A DNA stretch of 64,000 nucleotides from Saccharomonospora cyanea NA-134 (GTDB lineage Bacteria > Actinomycetota > Actinomycetes > Mycobacteriales > Pseudonocardiaceae). Of this stretch, positions 33,667 through 43,602 are shown in pieces. Every line of letters begins with the position of its first letter. Position 1 is the stretch's first letter. The stretch lies in assembly GCF_000244975.1 (NCBI RefSeq), contig NZ_CM001440.1, forward strand, positions 3,766,325 through 3,830,324, given 5' to 3'. The notes beneath the pieces were generated by a model. That model saw only the letters and a program-made list of their open reading frames with translations, was not told the DNA's origin and made no database searches. The translations under genes were made by a program, and so were the position numbers.

Positions 33667-34995
33667 TCAGCGGCGCATGAAGGGCGGGACGTCGACGTCG
33701 TCGTCCGTCGGGTCGTCGTTGACCGGGAACGACCGGCCGGGAAGGCTGCCCTGCGTGCGGTGCACCGAGGAGGATTGCGAGGACGACGGTACCGAGTAGC
33801 CGCGCGTGGTCCCGTGCGTCGTCGGCAGCGAACCCGACTGGCTGCCCTGCCCGGCGGGCGGAGGCGTCCGCCTCACGACGGGCGGGGTGGGGTTGCCTGC
33901 CTCACCGTGCGGGTTACGGGCAGCCCCGTCACGTTGTTCGCGCGCGCCGGCACCGGACGCGGAGGACACGCCACCGCCCTTCTCGGAGTCAGCACCGCCC
34001 GAGCCTCGCGTGCCGAACGTACCGGGATCGAGCTTCTTGTGCGTCGGCGCACCCGCGTCGAAGCCCGCGGCGATGACCGTGACCCGCACCTCGTCGCCGA
34101 GCGAGTCGTCGATGATCGTCCCGAAGATGATGTTGGCCTCGGGGTGAGCGGATTCCTGGACCAGCGAGGCGGCCTCGTTGATCTCGAAGAGACCGAGGTC
34201 CGAACCGCCGGCGATGGACAGCAGCGCACCGTGGGCGCCGTCCATCGACGCCTCCAGCAGCGGGGAGTTTATGGCCTTCTCGGCCGCCTGCACCGCCCGT
34301 CCCTCGCCCCTCGCCGAGCCGATGCCCATGAGCGCGCTGCCCGCGCCCGACATCACGCTCTTGACGTCGGCGAAGTCGAGGTTGATGAGCCCCGGCGTCG
34401 TGATGAGGTCGGTGATGCCCTGGACACCGGACAGCAGCACCTCGTCGGCCGAGCGGAAGGCGTCCATGAGGGACACACCGATGTCGCCGAGCTGCAGCAG
34501 CCGGTCGTTCGGGATGACGATCAGGGTGTCGCACTCGTTGCGCAGGGCCTGGATGCCGTCCTCCGCCTGCCGCGCCCTGCGCTTGCCCTCGAACGAGAAC
34601 GGCCGGGTGACGACGCCGATGGTGAGCGCCCCGAGCTTGCGCGCGATCTGCGCGACCACGGGAGCGCCACCGGTACCGGTGCCACCGCCCTCGCCCGCGG
34701 TGACGAACACCATGTCGGCGCCCTTGAGAACCTCTTCGATCTCCTCGCGATGGTCCTCGGCGGCCTTCTGTCCGACCTCGGGGGACGCGCCCGCGCCGAG
34801 GCCCCGCGTGAGCTCGCGGCCGATGTCCAGCTTGACGTCCGCATCGGACATCAGCAGAGCCTGCGCGTCGGTGTTCACCGCGATGAACTCCACGCCTTTC
34901 AGGCCGACCTCGATCATGCGGTTCACGGCGTTCACACCGCCGCCGCCGATTCCGACGACCTTGATCACCGCGAGGTAATTGTGCGGGGGCGTCAT
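33667..34995 (-). CDS. ftsZ: Cell division GTPase FtsZ
   Basis: 442 residues. The tubulin signature is [17 protein letters not shown]. The N-terminal [17 protein letters not shown] and T7-loop region [18 protein letters not shown] are intact. A 110-residue Gly/Ser/Pro-rich linker leads to the conserved C-terminal peptide [12 protein letters not shown], which binds SepF and FtsW. FtsZ polymerises into the cytokinetic ring. AGGAAGG lies 7 bases before the ATG. The 217-base leader upstream contains a 12-bp inverted repeat and is the probable site of ftsZ-specific control. Confidence 0.98.
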   Translation of the reverse strand: MTPPHNYLAVIKVVGIGGGGVNAVNRMIEVGLKGVEFIAVNTDAQALLMSDADVKLDIGRELTRGLGAGASPEVGQKAAEDHREEIEEVLKGADMVFVTAGEGGGTGTGGAPVVAQIARKLGALTIGVVTRPFSFEGKRRARQAEDGIQALRNECDTLIVIPNDRLLQLGDIGVSLMDAFRSADEVLLSGVQGITDLITTPGLINLDFADVKSVMSGAGSALMGIGSARGEGRAVQAAEKAINSPLLEASMDGAHGALLSIAGGSDLGLFEINEAASLVQESAHPEANIIFGTIIDDSLGDEVRVTVIAAGFDAGAPTHKKLDPGTFGTRGSGGADSEKGGGVSSASGAGAREQRDGAARNPHGEAGNPTPPVVRRTPPPAGQGSQSGSLPTTHGTTRGYSVPSSSQSSSVHRTQGSLPGRSFPVNDDPTDDDVDVPPFMRR

Positions 34996-35072
34996 CGGGT
35001 TGCCTTCCTGATCGTGGTGGTGCTGTCGTGCGTCGACGCTGGATCGTCGACGAGTACGGGCGAATCCGCCGG

Positions 35073-35103
35073 AACTCTGAACCTGAAGTTGAGGTTTAGA
35101 GTT
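35073..35103 (-). promoter_or_regulatory. Inverted repeat in the ftsZ leader
   Basis: Read on the minus strand, AACTCTAAACCT and AGGTTCAGAGTT pair at 11 of 12 positions across a 7-base spacer. TTGACA lies immediately upstream (35105-35110 on the complement) and could be a -35 element. The site is about 80 bases before the ftsZ ATG. It may be an operator or an RNA hairpin in the leader; no regulator can be assigned from sequence. Confidence 0.5.
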
Positions 35104-35211
35104 ATGTCAACTACCAACGTTGCTGACGGACCGTAGGCACACTGCAGCCAGGAATCCAGCAGCCACGCGGCGTGTCGCGAACGTCTTTCGCCACACCATG
35201 TTCCAACGTGG

Positions 35212-35718
35212 TCACTCCCCGGTCCGACCGTCGATCAACTCACGCAGGACGTCGAGGTGTCCCGCGTGCCGCCCGGTCTCCTCGATCAGGTGAGTCAGGA
35301 CGAACCGGACGCTCACCGTGGCGCCACGGAACGGCACCTCGTCGTCGAGTTCTCGCTCCTCGACGATCCGCCTGCTGTGTTCGCACTGCCGCTCGTACTC
35401 GTCGAGCAACCTCGCCAGCGGCACGTCGAGCGCGGCACGGAACTCGGCGTCGGGGTCCGAGGCCAGCGTGTCCTTCCACTCGTCGGGCTCTCCTCCGAGC
35501 ACGACCCCGAACCAGTACTGCTCCACGTACCGGAGGTGACCGACCAGACCCGCGACCGTGGTGAGCTCGCTCGGCAGCAGCGCCCTGCGGGCCTGCTCGT
35601 CACCCAGTCCCCGGCACTTCCACCGGATCGTCGCCCGAAGGAAGTCGAGAAAGCCGTTCAACGTCTCCCGCTCCGAACCCGCGTACGGCGGTTCCGGCCG
35701 CGTGTCGATCTTGTCCAC
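35212..35718 (-). CDS. DinB/DUF664 family protein
   Basis: 168 residues. Four-helix DinB-like fold: ETLNGFLDFLRATIRWKCRG, SELTTVAGLVGHLRYVEQYW with the metal-type His, and the third His in VRFVLTHLIEETGRHAGHLD. Family members are possible metal-dependent thiol S-transferases, for example bacillithiol or mycothiol-dependent, but the substrate here is unknown. GTG at 35716-35718 is the first good start; an upstream ORF extension is Arg/Cys-rich. It sits between ftsQ and ftsZ in the same direction, an unusual position. Confidence 0.85.
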   Translation of the reverse strand: MDKIDTRPEPPYAGSERETLNGFLDFLRATIRWKCRGLGDEQARRALLPSELTTVAGLVGHLRYVEQYWFGVVLGGEPDEWKDTLASDPDAEFRAALDVPLARLLDEYERQCEHSRRIVEERELDDEVPFRGATVSVRFVLTHLIEETGRHAGHLDVLRELIDGRTGE

Positions 35719-35749
35719 GGCGGTTACCGTGCCACACCGCCCCGCACGG

Positions 35750-36589
35750 TCAGGACACGGTGGGAAGCTCCGGACTCGACACGTCGTACGCGGTGCCCTC
35801 ACGCGTCAACAGCACCCCGAGGACCCGCGCCTTGTCCGTGTTCTGGTGCGCGTCACCCCAGCGCACGATGCGATCGCCGGTGAGGTCGAACTCCACGTCA
35901 CCGGGTGTGGTGGCCCTGGCCGCGACGACCTGACCCGCGAGTTCGGCTGGAAGCGAGGCGAGCGCCCGTGTCACGGCCCTCGTCGCGTCGTCGGCAGGGC
36001 CCGGATCGAACAGTTCCAGCCTCGGCAACCCGTCCGGCGGCTCGCTCACCCGCTTGTACGGCACACCGTGGGCGTCGACGAGCCGGATGCCCCCACCGCC
36101 CTCGTGATAGGCGACGGCCCTGCGCTCGGTCACGGTGATCGTCAACGTCGACGGCCACGATCGGGTCACGTCCGCTGTCGCGACGTCGGGCAGCCCGCTC
36201 ACTCTCGCGGCCACCTCGTCGGTGTCGACGCGCAGCAGAGGGTGGTCCACCGGCACGTCGGCCGCCGACCGGATCGCGTCGTCGGCCACCGTACGCGCAC
36301 CCACCACCTCGATCGTGCCGACCCCGAGGAACGGCGTGAACCACAGCAGGTAACCCAGCGCGGCGACCGTGACGGCGCTCAGCAGGGCGATGCGCCGGCG
36401 CTGCACCACCTGATGACGGGACGGCCCGCGCTTCGCCCGCTGCGTCCCCGCCCGTCCACGCCGGGCGGCCGAAGACCGGGTCCCGGCCTTCCTCGCACTG
36501 CCACCGTGAGGGGCCGAACGTGAAGCGCTCCCCGCCGTCCGGGAACGACGGGGAGTGCGCTGTCTCTTCGTGGCCACGCCCGTCGCCAC
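35750..36589 (-). CDS. ftsQ: Cell division protein FtsQ/DivIB
   Basis: 279 residues. A basic 65-residue cytoplasmic N-terminus, one membrane segment (IALLSAVTVAALGYLLWF), the POTRA domain (FLGVGTIEVVGARTVADDAI, DVPVDHPLLRVDTDEVAARV) and the FtsQ beta domain. It joins FtsL and FtsB in the divisome and connects FtsZ to septal peptidoglycan synthesis. The GTG at 36589 lies 1 base after the murC stop, so it is translationally linked to murC. Confidence 0.94.
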   Translation of the reverse strand: MATGVATKRQRTPRRSRTAGSASRSAPHGGSARKAGTRSSAARRGRAGTQRAKRGPSRHQVVQRRRIALLSAVTVAALGYLLWFTPFLGVGTIEVVGARTVADDAIRSAADVPVDHPLLRVDTDEVAARVSGLPDVATADVTRSWPSTLTITVTERRAVAYHEGGGGIRLVDAHGVPYKRVSEPPDGLPRLELFDPGPADDATRAVTRALASLPAELAGQVVAARATTPGDVEFDLTGDRIVRWGDAHQNTDKARVLGVLLTREGTAYDVSSPELPTVS

Positions 36590-36590
36590 C

Positions 36591-38015
36591 TCAGCGGTCG
36601 CGGCGGTCCAGCTCGGCGAGCAGCTCGGGGCCGAGCTGGGTGACGTCTCCCGCTCCCATCGTCACCACGAGGTCACCGGGCTTGACCAGGTCGGCGACCA
36701 GGTTGACGGCCCGGTCGAACGCGGGCTCGTAGTGCACACCTGCGCCGCTGACGCGCGAGGCCACGAGCTCGCCGGTGACCCCGGGCTCGGGTTCCTCCCG
36801 CGCCCCGTAGACATCCAGCACCACGACCTCGTCGGCCAACCCCAGCGCCTCCGCGAACTCTCCCGCGAACGCCTTGGTCCGGGAGTACAGGTGCGGCTGG
36901 AACACCACCACGACCCTGCCACCGCCCGCGGTCTGCCGCACCGCCCTCAGCTGGGCGGCGACCTCGGTGGGGTGATGCGCGTAGTCGTCGTACACCCGCA
37001 CATCGGCAGCGCGGCCCTTGAACTCGAACCGCCGCCGCACACCACCGAAGGCGGCGAGTCCCTCGACCAGAGCCTCGGGATCGGCGCCGAGCTCGATTCC
37101 GGCCAGCAACGCCCCCACGGCGTTGAACGCCATGTGCTCGCCGGGCACCGCGACCCTCACCCGCAACTGTTCGCCGCCGAGCACGATCCGCACGGTGCCG
37201 CCGTCCTCGGCGGGGCTGTAACCCAACACCCTGGCGTCGGACTCACCGGCCGCGGAGCGACCGTAGCGCCGCACCCGGACGCCGATGCCCTCCGCGCGGT
37301 CGGCCAGTGCGGCGGCCGCCGGGTCGTCCGCACACACGACGAGCACGCCGCCCGGTTCGATCCGCCGCACGAATTCCGAGAACACCGCGTGGTAGGCGTC
37401 GGCCGTCCCGTGGTGGTCGAGGTGGTCCGGTTCGATGTTCGTGACGACGGCCACCGACGGCGAGTAGGACAAAAACGATCCGTCGCTCTCGTCGGCCTCG
37501 GCCACGAAGATCCCACCCTCACCGTGGTGGGCGTTGGCTCCGGACTCGTTGAGGTCTCCGCCGATGGCGAACGACGGGTCGAGCCTGCAGTGCTGCAACG
37601 CCACGGTGAGCATCGACGTGGTGGAGGTCTTGCCGTGCGTGCCCGCGATGCACGCCACCCGGTGGTCCTCCATCAGCGCCGCGAGCGCCTCGGCCCGGTG
37701 CAGCACCGGAATGTCGCGTTCGCGTGCCGCTGCGAACTCGGGATTGGTCTTCTTGATCGCGGTGGACACGATCACGGCGGACGGCGTGTCGTCGAAGACG
37801 TCGAGGTTCTCCGCCTTCTGCCCCACCTCGATACGCGCGCCCTGAGCGCGCAGGGTGAGAAACGCCCTGGAGTCCTTCGCGTCCGAACCCGACACGTGGG
37901 CGCCCCGCGCGAGCAGGATGCGGGCGATCCCGCTCATCCCCGCCCCGCCGATGCCGATCAGATGCGGACGTCGCAGTACCTCGGGCAGTTCGCGCGTCCC
38001 GAGTGTCTCAGTCAT
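36591..38015 (-). CDS. murC: UDP-N-acetylmuramate--L-alanine ligase
   Basis: 474 residues. LIGIGGAGMSGIARILLARG is the MurC N-terminal UDP-binding motif. The ATP P-loop is IAGTHGKTSTTSML. EADESDGSFL and NIEPDHLDHHG are central-domain motifs, and YDDYAHHPTEV belongs to the C-terminal ligase domain. It adds L-Ala to UDP-MurNAc, the first amino acid of the stem peptide. It follows murG at 33 bases and precedes ftsQ. Confidence 0.98.
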   Translation of the reverse strand: MTETLGTRELPEVLRRPHLIGIGGAGMSGIARILLARGAHVSGSDAKDSRAFLTLRAQGARIEVGQKAENLDVFDDTPSAVIVSTAIKKTNPEFAAARERDIPVLHRAEALAALMEDHRVACIAGTHGKTSTTSMLTVALQHCRLDPSFAIGGDLNESGANAHHGEGGIFVAEADESDGSFLSYSPSVAVVTNIEPDHLDHHGTADAYHAVFSEFVRRIEPGGVLVVCADDPAAAALADRAEGIGVRVRRYGRSAAGESDARVLGYSPAEDGGTVRIVLGGEQLRVRVAVPGEHMAFNAVGALLAGIELGADPEALVEGLAAFGGVRRRFEFKGRAADVRVYDDYAHHPTEVAAQLRAVRQTAGGGRVVVVFQPHLYSRTKAFAGEFAEALGLADEVVVLDVYGAREEPEPGVTGELVASRVSGAGVHYEPAFDRAVNLVADLVKPGDLVVTMGAGDVTQLGPELLAELDRRDR

Positions 38016-38048
38016 AGCCCCAGCCTTCCCCCTCGTCGGGTGCGCCGC

Positions 38049-39245
38049 TCACCGACGCCTCCCCTCAGCCTGCTCCAGCACCATCGCCGCGAGGACCTCG
38101 TCGGCCTCCCTGTGCCCCAGCCCGATCGCCGCCGAGCTCATGCGCGACAGCCGCTCCGGGTCGGTCACCAGAGGTACCACGAGTTCGGCCACCTTGTCGC
38201 TCGTCAGTTCCTCGTCGGGCACCAGCAGCGCCGCTCCCGCGTCCACCGCGGGCCGGGCGTTGAGCGCCTGCTCCCCGTTCCCGTGCGGCAGCGGAACGAA
38301 AACCGCGGGAAGACCGACGGCCGACACCTCGGCCACCGTCATCGCGCCGGAGCGGCAGAGGACGAGGTCCGCCGCCGCGTAGGCGAGGTCCATGCGTTCC
38401 AGGTACGGCACCGGCACGTACGGGGGCCTGCCGGGGAACTCCTGCACCGCGAGCGTGTTCTTCGGGCCGTGGGCGTGCAGCACGGACACCCCCGCGTCGG
38501 CGAAGTGCTTGGCCGCCTGCGACACCGCGGTGTTGATCGACCGCGCGCCCTGGGAACCACCGAACACCAGCAACGCCGGGGCGTCCGGGTCGAGTCCGAA
38601 GTGCCGTCGCGCCTCGGCCCGCAGACCCGCCCGGTCCAGTGCCGTGATGGACCGCCGCAGCGGGATGCCGACCACCTCCGCGCCAGGTAGTGACGTGCCG
38701 GGCACCGCGGCGACGACCCTCGCGGCGAACCGGGCACCGACCTTGTTCGCCAGACCGGCGTGCTGGTTGGCCTCGTGCACCACGATCGGCACGCGACCGC
38801 GCGCGGCGAGGTAGGCGGGCAGCGACACGTAGCCGCCGAAGCCCACGACGACGTCGGCGCCGATCCGGTCGAGCACCTGTCGCGTACGGCGCACGGAGTC
38901 CGCCACCTTCATGGGCAGCTTCAGCAGATCCAGTGTGGGCTTGCGCGGCATGGGGACAGGGGGGATCAGCTCCAGGGGATAGCCCCGCGCGGGCACGAGC
39001 TGGTTCTCCAGCCCGCGTTCGGTGCCCAGCGCGACCACTCGCGCGTCCGGCCGCAGCCGCATCACCGCGTCGGCGAGCGCCATCGCGGGCTCGATGTGCC
39101 CCGCCGTGCCGCCGCCCGCCACCACGACGGTCGGAGCGGGCTTGGTTCTCTCCGGCGAGTCGCCGGCCTTGGAACTTTCCACCGTGTCGCCCACCTGCGA
39201 CTGTGCACGCGACGCGTCAGCGTCGCCGGGCCTTGCCTCGGTCAC
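38049..39245 (-). CDS. murG: Undecaprenyldiphospho-muramoylpentapeptide beta-N-acetylglucosaminyltransferase
   Basis: 398 residues. [20 protein letters not shown] is the N-terminal G-loop, [14 protein letters not shown] and [15 protein letters not shown] are the lipid I-binding region, and [13 protein letters not shown] is the UDP-GlcNAc loop. It converts lipid I to lipid II on the inner membrane face. The GTG at 39243-39245 has AAGGA 5 bases upstream; it gives a 35-residue N-terminal extension before the enzyme core that is hydrophilic and of unknown use. Confidence 0.97.
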   Translation of the reverse strand: MTEARPGDADASRAQSQVGDTVESSKAGDSPERTKPAPTVVVAGGGTAGHIEPAMALADAVMRLRPDARVVALGTERGLENQLVPARGYPLELIPPVPMPRKPTLDLLKLPMKVADSVRRTRQVLDRIGADVVVGFGGYVSLPAYLAARGRVPIVVHEANQHAGLANKVGARFAARVVAAVPGTSLPGAEVVGIPLRRSITALDRAGLRAEARRHFGLDPDAPALLVFGGSQGARSINTAVSQAAKHFADAGVSVLHAHGPKNTLAVQEFPGRPPYVPVPYLERMDLAYAAADLVLCRSGAMTVAEVSAVGLPAVFVPLPHGNGEQALNARPAVDAGAALLVPDEELTSDKVAELVVPLVTDPERLSRMSSAAIGLGHREADEVLAAMVLEQAEGRRR

Positions 39246-39350
39246 GTCCGTCCTTCTCCAGTGTTTCCCACACGCCGCGCCGCCCGCGGCGCGCTCACGC
39301 CACCCCGTAGCGCACGTGGACCGCTGAGCCCAGGGGTGGCCGGACACCGC

Positions 39351-40865
39351 TCACCGGCGTCCTCTTCTCGGTACCGTCGTCCGCCTCGCCGTCGCACGGG
39401 AGGTCGTGCGCCGACCGTACTCCGGCGCCGCGCGCCTGCGCTCCCCTGCCACGGCGCGGCCCGTTCTGCCCGTACGCCGGGCCGGACGGCCCGTCCTGCC
39501 CGTCCCCGCTCGGTTGCCACCGCGACGCCGCGCGGGTGGCCGGTACGGCTCCGGCGCGGGCAGTCGCATCAGGCGTCCGAACTTACCGGGCCCCTGGGTG
39601 CGCAGCGCCGCCACCGCCTCCGGCTCGTGCCGCGCGCAGTTGGCCAGCAGCCCGAACAACAGCATGGTGACGACCAGCGACGTTCCCCCGTAGGAGATCA
39701 TGGGCAGCGTCACGCCGGTGACGGGAAGCAGACCCACGACATAACCGATGTTCACGGCCGCCTGTGACACGACCCACGTCGTGAGCGTGCCCGCGACGAT
39801 CCGGATCCACGGGTCGAGGTTGCGCATGGCGATCCGCAGGCCGACGAACCCGAGCAACCCGAACAGACCGAGTACCACCAGACAGCCGACGAACCCGAGC
39901 TCCTCACCGATCAGCGCGAAGATGAAGTCGTGCTGGACGTTCGGGAGGTACATCCACTTGGACTGTCCCTGACCGAGGCCCTTGCCGAACAACCCGCCGT
40001 CGGCCAGCGCGTACAGCGCCTGACTCGCCTGCCACCCTCCGCCGAGCGGGTCGGCGTCCGGGTCGAGGAACGCCGTCACGCGTTCGAGCCGGTACGGCGC
40101 CGCGACGGCCAGCACCACGGCACCGGCCACGGCACCGGCCAGGATGACCCCGAACAACCGCTTGGGCGCACCCGCGAACCACAACAGGGCCAACAGCACC
40201 ACGGCGAGCGTGATGGTGCCGCCGAGGTCCGGCTGAGCCATGACCAGGGCGAACATCAGCAGTGCCGCGGGCACCACCGGCACGAGCAGGTGCCGCCACT
40301 GGTGCAGCACCTCGTACTTCACCACGAGGATGTGCGCGCCCCACAGTGCCAGCGCCACCTTGGCGAGTTCGACGGGTTGCAGCGACACCGGGCCCAGCAC
40401 GAACCAGCCTTGGGAGCCGTTGCTGTACGTACCCAGCGGCGTCAGCACGAGCGCCAGCAGCCCGAGACACACCACCATGGCCGTGGACGACAACGCGCGG
40501 ATGCGCGGCAACGGGACACGCACGCCCAGCCAGAACGCCACCGAGCCGACGACCACGAACATCAGGTGTTTCTGGAACTGTGCGTACACGCTGCTGTCGC
40601 TGCCGGGGCTGTACGAGGTGACCGAGGAGGCGGACAGCACCATCACGACGCCGAGCGCACCGAGCGTGCCGCACAACGCGAGAATGAGGTGGAAGTCGGC
40701 GAGCGGGCGGGAGAGCCATGCCGTCAACGGGGTGTTCGGCACGACGGGACGTCGCTCGGAACGGGTTCTGGGAGAACGCTCCGGAGGCCGCTGCCGAACC
40801 CGTCGGCTCCGTCGTGCCCGGCCCGCCCCACGCGGATCGTCGCGGTCGGAGCCCACCGCCGTCAC
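39351..40865 (-). CDS. ftsW: Septal peptidoglycan polymerase FtsW (SEDS)
   Basis: 504 residues with about ten membrane segments. SEDS landmarks include QGWFVLGPVSLQPVELAKVA with the conserved Glu, MAQPDLGGTITL, VGLLPVTGVTLPMISYGG and the loop SQALYALADGGLFGKGLGQG. A basic 40-residue N-terminus and an 80-residue Arg/Gly/Pro-rich C-terminal tail flank the core. It polymerises glycan strands with a class B PBP partner, which is not encoded in the window. Its GTG overlaps the murD stop (GTGA). Confidence 0.96.
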   Translation of the reverse strand: MTAVGSDRDDPRGAGRARRSRRVRQRPPERSPRTRSERRPVVPNTPLTAWLSRPLADFHLILALCGTLGALGVVMVLSASSVTSYSPGSDSSVYAQFQKHLMFVVVGSVAFWLGVRVPLPRIRALSSTAMVVCLGLLALVLTPLGTYSNGSQGWFVLGPVSLQPVELAKVALALWGAHILVVKYEVLHQWRHLLVPVVPAALLMFALVMAQPDLGGTITLAVVLLALLWFAGAPKRLFGVILAGAVAGAVVLAVAAPYRLERVTAFLDPDADPLGGGWQASQALYALADGGLFGKGLGQGQSKWMYLPNVQHDFIFALIGEELGFVGCLVVLGLFGLLGFVGLRIAMRNLDPWIRIVAGTLTTWVVSQAAVNIGYVVGLLPVTGVTLPMISYGGTSLVVTMLLFGLLANCARHEPEAVAALRTQGPGKFGRLMRLPAPEPYRPPARRRGGNRAGTGRTGRPARRTGRTGRAVAGERRRAAPEYGRRTTSRATARRTTVPRRGRR

Positions 40866-42244
40866 CGCGATAGCTCGCCGACCGCCGCCGCGAACGCCTC
40901 GCCGCGCTCGGCGTAGTCGCGGAACATGTCCAGCGACGCCGCAGCGGGCGCGAGAAGCACCGAGTCACCCGGGCGCGCCAGCGTGCGCGCCGCCTTCACC
41001 GCCGCAGTCATGGGTTCATCGTCACCCGAACCGACACGCCTGACGAGGACATCCGGTGCGTGTCGCGCCAGAGCCTCGGCGAAGCTGTCGGCGTCGGCAC
41101 CGAGCAGCACCACACCTCGCAGCCGCCCGGCCACGGACGCGACCAGCTCGTCCACGGACGCGCCCTTGAGGAGCCCGCCCGCGATCCACACCACGCTGCG
41201 ATGGGCCAGCAACGACCCGGCGGCGGCGTGTGGGTTGGTGGCCTTCGAGTCGTCGATGTAGCGGACCCCGTCGAGTTCGGCGATCTCCACGGCGCGGTGC
41301 TCGCCGGGACGGAAGTTCCGCAGCCCTTCGACCACCGCGTCCGGGCTCACCCCGATCGAACGCACCAGGGAGGCCGCAGCCAGCGCGTTCGCCACGTTGT
41401 GGGGACCGCCGGGTCGGACGTCGGCCAGGGTGCCCAGCTCGTCGGCCGTGCGCACCGGGTCGGCCACGAAAGCGCGGTCGACGAGCAGGTCCTCCACCAC
41501 GCCGAGTTCACCAGGACGTGGGGTGTCCAGGGTGAACCCGACGCGGCGCGCGTCGCGGGAGGCGTGCTCGTCGGCCAACGTCCTCGACCAGCGGTCGTTC
41601 AGGTTCGCCACCACAGTGGCCGAACCACGGTGGATGGTGCCCTTGGCCTCGGCGTACTCGGTGAAGCCGCCGTGCCAGTCGAGATGGTCCTCGGCGACGT
41701 TGAGGACCACGGAAGCGGTGGGCGCCAGCGTGCTCGACCAGTGCAGCTGGAAGCTCGACAGCTCCACGGCCAACGTCGAGTGGCCTGCGAGCACGGCGTC
41801 GAGCACCGCGAAACCGACGTTGCCGCACGCCACGGCATCGATCCCGGCGGCACGCAGCATCGACTCGACCATGCCCACCGTCGTGGTCTTGCCGTTGGTC
41901 CCGGTCACCGCGAGCCACGTCGGCGGGTTCGGTCGCTGTCGCGCGATCCGCCACGCGAGTTCCACGTCACCGATCACCTCGATACCCGATGCGGCCGCCG
42001 AGGTCAGCAGCGGTGCCGTGGGTCGCCAGCCGGGGCTGGTGACCACGAGCCGCGTGCCCTCCGGCGGCGCATCGAGTCCGGGAACGAGTCGGACGTCGAG
42101 GTCGTCGAGACGCGCGAGCCGTTCGGCGTCGGCGTCGGTGACGGTGACCCGCGCTCCCAGCTCGGAGAGCGCGGCGGCCACCGAACGTCCGGTGACCCCG
42201 GCGCCCGCGACACAGACGGAGACCTCGGCCAGGTCGTGTTTCAT
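40862..42244 (-). CDS. murD: UDP-N-acetylmuramoylalanine--D-glutamate ligase
   Basis: 460 residues. VCVAGAGVTGRSVAAALSE is the N-terminal nucleotide-sugar domain, LAVTGTNGKTTTVGMVE is the P-loop, NVAEDHLDWHGGF is the central motif and YIDDSKATNPHAAAGSL belongs to the C-terminal domain. It adds D-Glu to UDP-MurNAc-L-Ala. It is placed 200 bases after mraY and overlaps ftsW. Confidence 0.97.
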   Translation of the reverse strand: MKHDLAEVSVCVAGAGVTGRSVAAALSELGARVTVTDADAERLARLDDLDVRLVPGLDAPPEGTRLVVTSPGWRPTAPLLTSAAASGIEVIGDVELAWRIARQRPNPPTWLAVTGTNGKTTTVGMVESMLRAAGIDAVACGNVGFAVLDAVLAGHSTLAVELSSFQLHWSSTLAPTASVVLNVAEDHLDWHGGFTEYAEAKGTIHRGSATVVANLNDRWSRTLADEHASRDARRVGFTLDTPRPGELGVVEDLLVDRAFVADPVRTADELGTLADVRPGGPHNVANALAAASLVRSIGVSPDAVVEGLRNFRPGEHRAVEIAELDGVRYIDDSKATNPHAAAGSLLAHRSVVWIAGGLLKGASVDELVASVAGRLRGVVLLGADADSFAEALARHAPDVLVRRVGSGDDEPMTAAVKAARTLARPGDSVLLAPAAASLDMFRDYAERGEAFAAAVGELSR

Positions 42245-42446
42245 GAGTCCTCTCCGAGCGAGCGGGGTGTGGCGTGGACGAGTCCCCTACCGCGGCGGCA
42301 CAGTGTGCCGCCGCGGGGGCCCCGCAAGGCGGAGGAGGAGCTGACAGCAGCGCTACCGGCGACGACAACGCCGCGAATCGCCGCGCCAGGCCCCGCGCAG
42401 CCGGTACGCGGGGCTTGTGAAACACGGCCGATGTCCATGGCCCGAC

Positions 42447-43532
42447 TCATCCTCCTCCGAGGCCGAGCTGCTCGCTGTAGAACAGCCCGAGCCCGAACAT
42501 GCAGCACGTCGCCGCCAGCAACCAGAACCGGATGATGACGGTCGTCTCGGCCCAGCCTGCCAGCTCGAAGTGGTGATGGAACGGTGCCATGCGGAACAGC
42601 CGCTTGCGGGTGGTGCGGAACACGGCGATCTGCAGCACGACCGAGATCATCTCGACGACGAACAGACCACCGATGACGATCGCCAGCAGTTCGGTGCGCG
42701 TGGTCATCGACAGACCGGCCACCAGCCCGCCGAGAGCGAGCGAACCCGTGTCACCCATGAAGATCTTCGCGGGCGCGGCGTTCCACCAGAGGAAGCCCAC
42801 ACAGGCGCCCGTGGCCGCGGCCGCCACCACGGCGAGGTCCAGCGGGTCGCGCACGTTGTAACACGCGGGCTGGAACGCCTCGACACAGCTGAGCCGCGCC
42901 TGCCAGAACGAGATCACCACGTAGGTGGCGAGCACCATGGCACCCGCCCCGCCCGCGAGGCCGTCGAGGCCGTCGGTGAAGTTCACCGCGTTCGACCACG
43001 CCGACACCAGCAGGTAGCAGAACAGGATGAAGATCGGGATCGGCAAGAAGATCAGCTCGATGTCCCTGGCGTAGGACAGGTTCTGGGACGCCGGGGTGAG
43101 CCCGTTGGCGTCGGGGAACTGCAGCACCAGGATCGCGAAGGCGACCGCCACCACGAGCTGGCCGACGAGCTTGGCGGTCTTGTTGAGCCCGAGGTTGCGC
43201 TGCTTGCGGATCTTGATGAAGTCGTCGAGGAAGCCGACGATGCCGAGACCCACGGACAGGAACAACACGAGCAGAGCCGACGCGGTGGGACCGTCGTTGC
43301 TCGACCCACGCCAGTAGTCCACGAGGTGGGCGACGAAGTAGCCGACCACCATCGCCACGATGATGGCGACACCACCCATGGTGGGCGTGCCGCGCTTGGA
43401 CTTGTGGCCCTCGGGGCCCTCCTCCCTGATCTCCTGCCCGAAGCCCTGCTTCGAGAAGAACCGGATGAGATACGGCGTGAGCAGGATGGAGACACCCAGT
43501 CCCACGGAGGCCGCGATCAAGATGCTGATCAC
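42447..43532 (-). CDS. mraY: Phospho-N-acetylmuramoyl-pentapeptide transferase
   Basis: 361 residues with ten predicted membrane segments. Conserved loops include [29 protein letters not shown] with the Asp pair, [27 protein letters not shown] and the His motif [13 protein letters not shown]. It transfers phospho-MurNAc-pentapeptide to undecaprenyl phosphate, giving lipid I. Start is GTG at 43532; 70 bases separate it from murF. Confidence 0.98.
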   Translation of the reverse strand: MISILIAASVGLGVSILLTPYLIRFFSKQGFGQEIREEGPEGHKSKRGTPTMGGVAIIVAMVVGYFVAHLVDYWRGSSNDGPTASALLVLFLSVGLGIVGFLDDFIKIRKQRNLGLNKTAKLVGQLVVAVAFAILVLQFPDANGLTPASQNLSYARDIELIFLPIPIFILFCYLLVSAWSNAVNFTDGLDGLAGGAGAMVLATYVVISFWQARLSCVEAFQPACYNVRDPLDLAVVAAAATGACVGFLWWNAAPAKIFMGDTGSLALGGLVAGLSMTTRTELLAIVIGGLFVVEMISVVLQIAVFRTTRKRLFRMAPFHHHFELAGWAETTVIIRFWLLAATCCMFGLGLFYSEQLGLGGG

Positions 43533-43602
43533 GCTTCGGTCCTCCTGGTCCTCGGGCCCTGCTCGGCCGTGTCAGTGCTGTCTCTCGGTGCGTCGTGTTG
43601 CC

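Noticed and set aside
36555-38690. 711-codon plus-strand frame antisense to murC and murG
   Set aside because: Antisense of two essential genes; composition and lack of motifs show a shadow frame.
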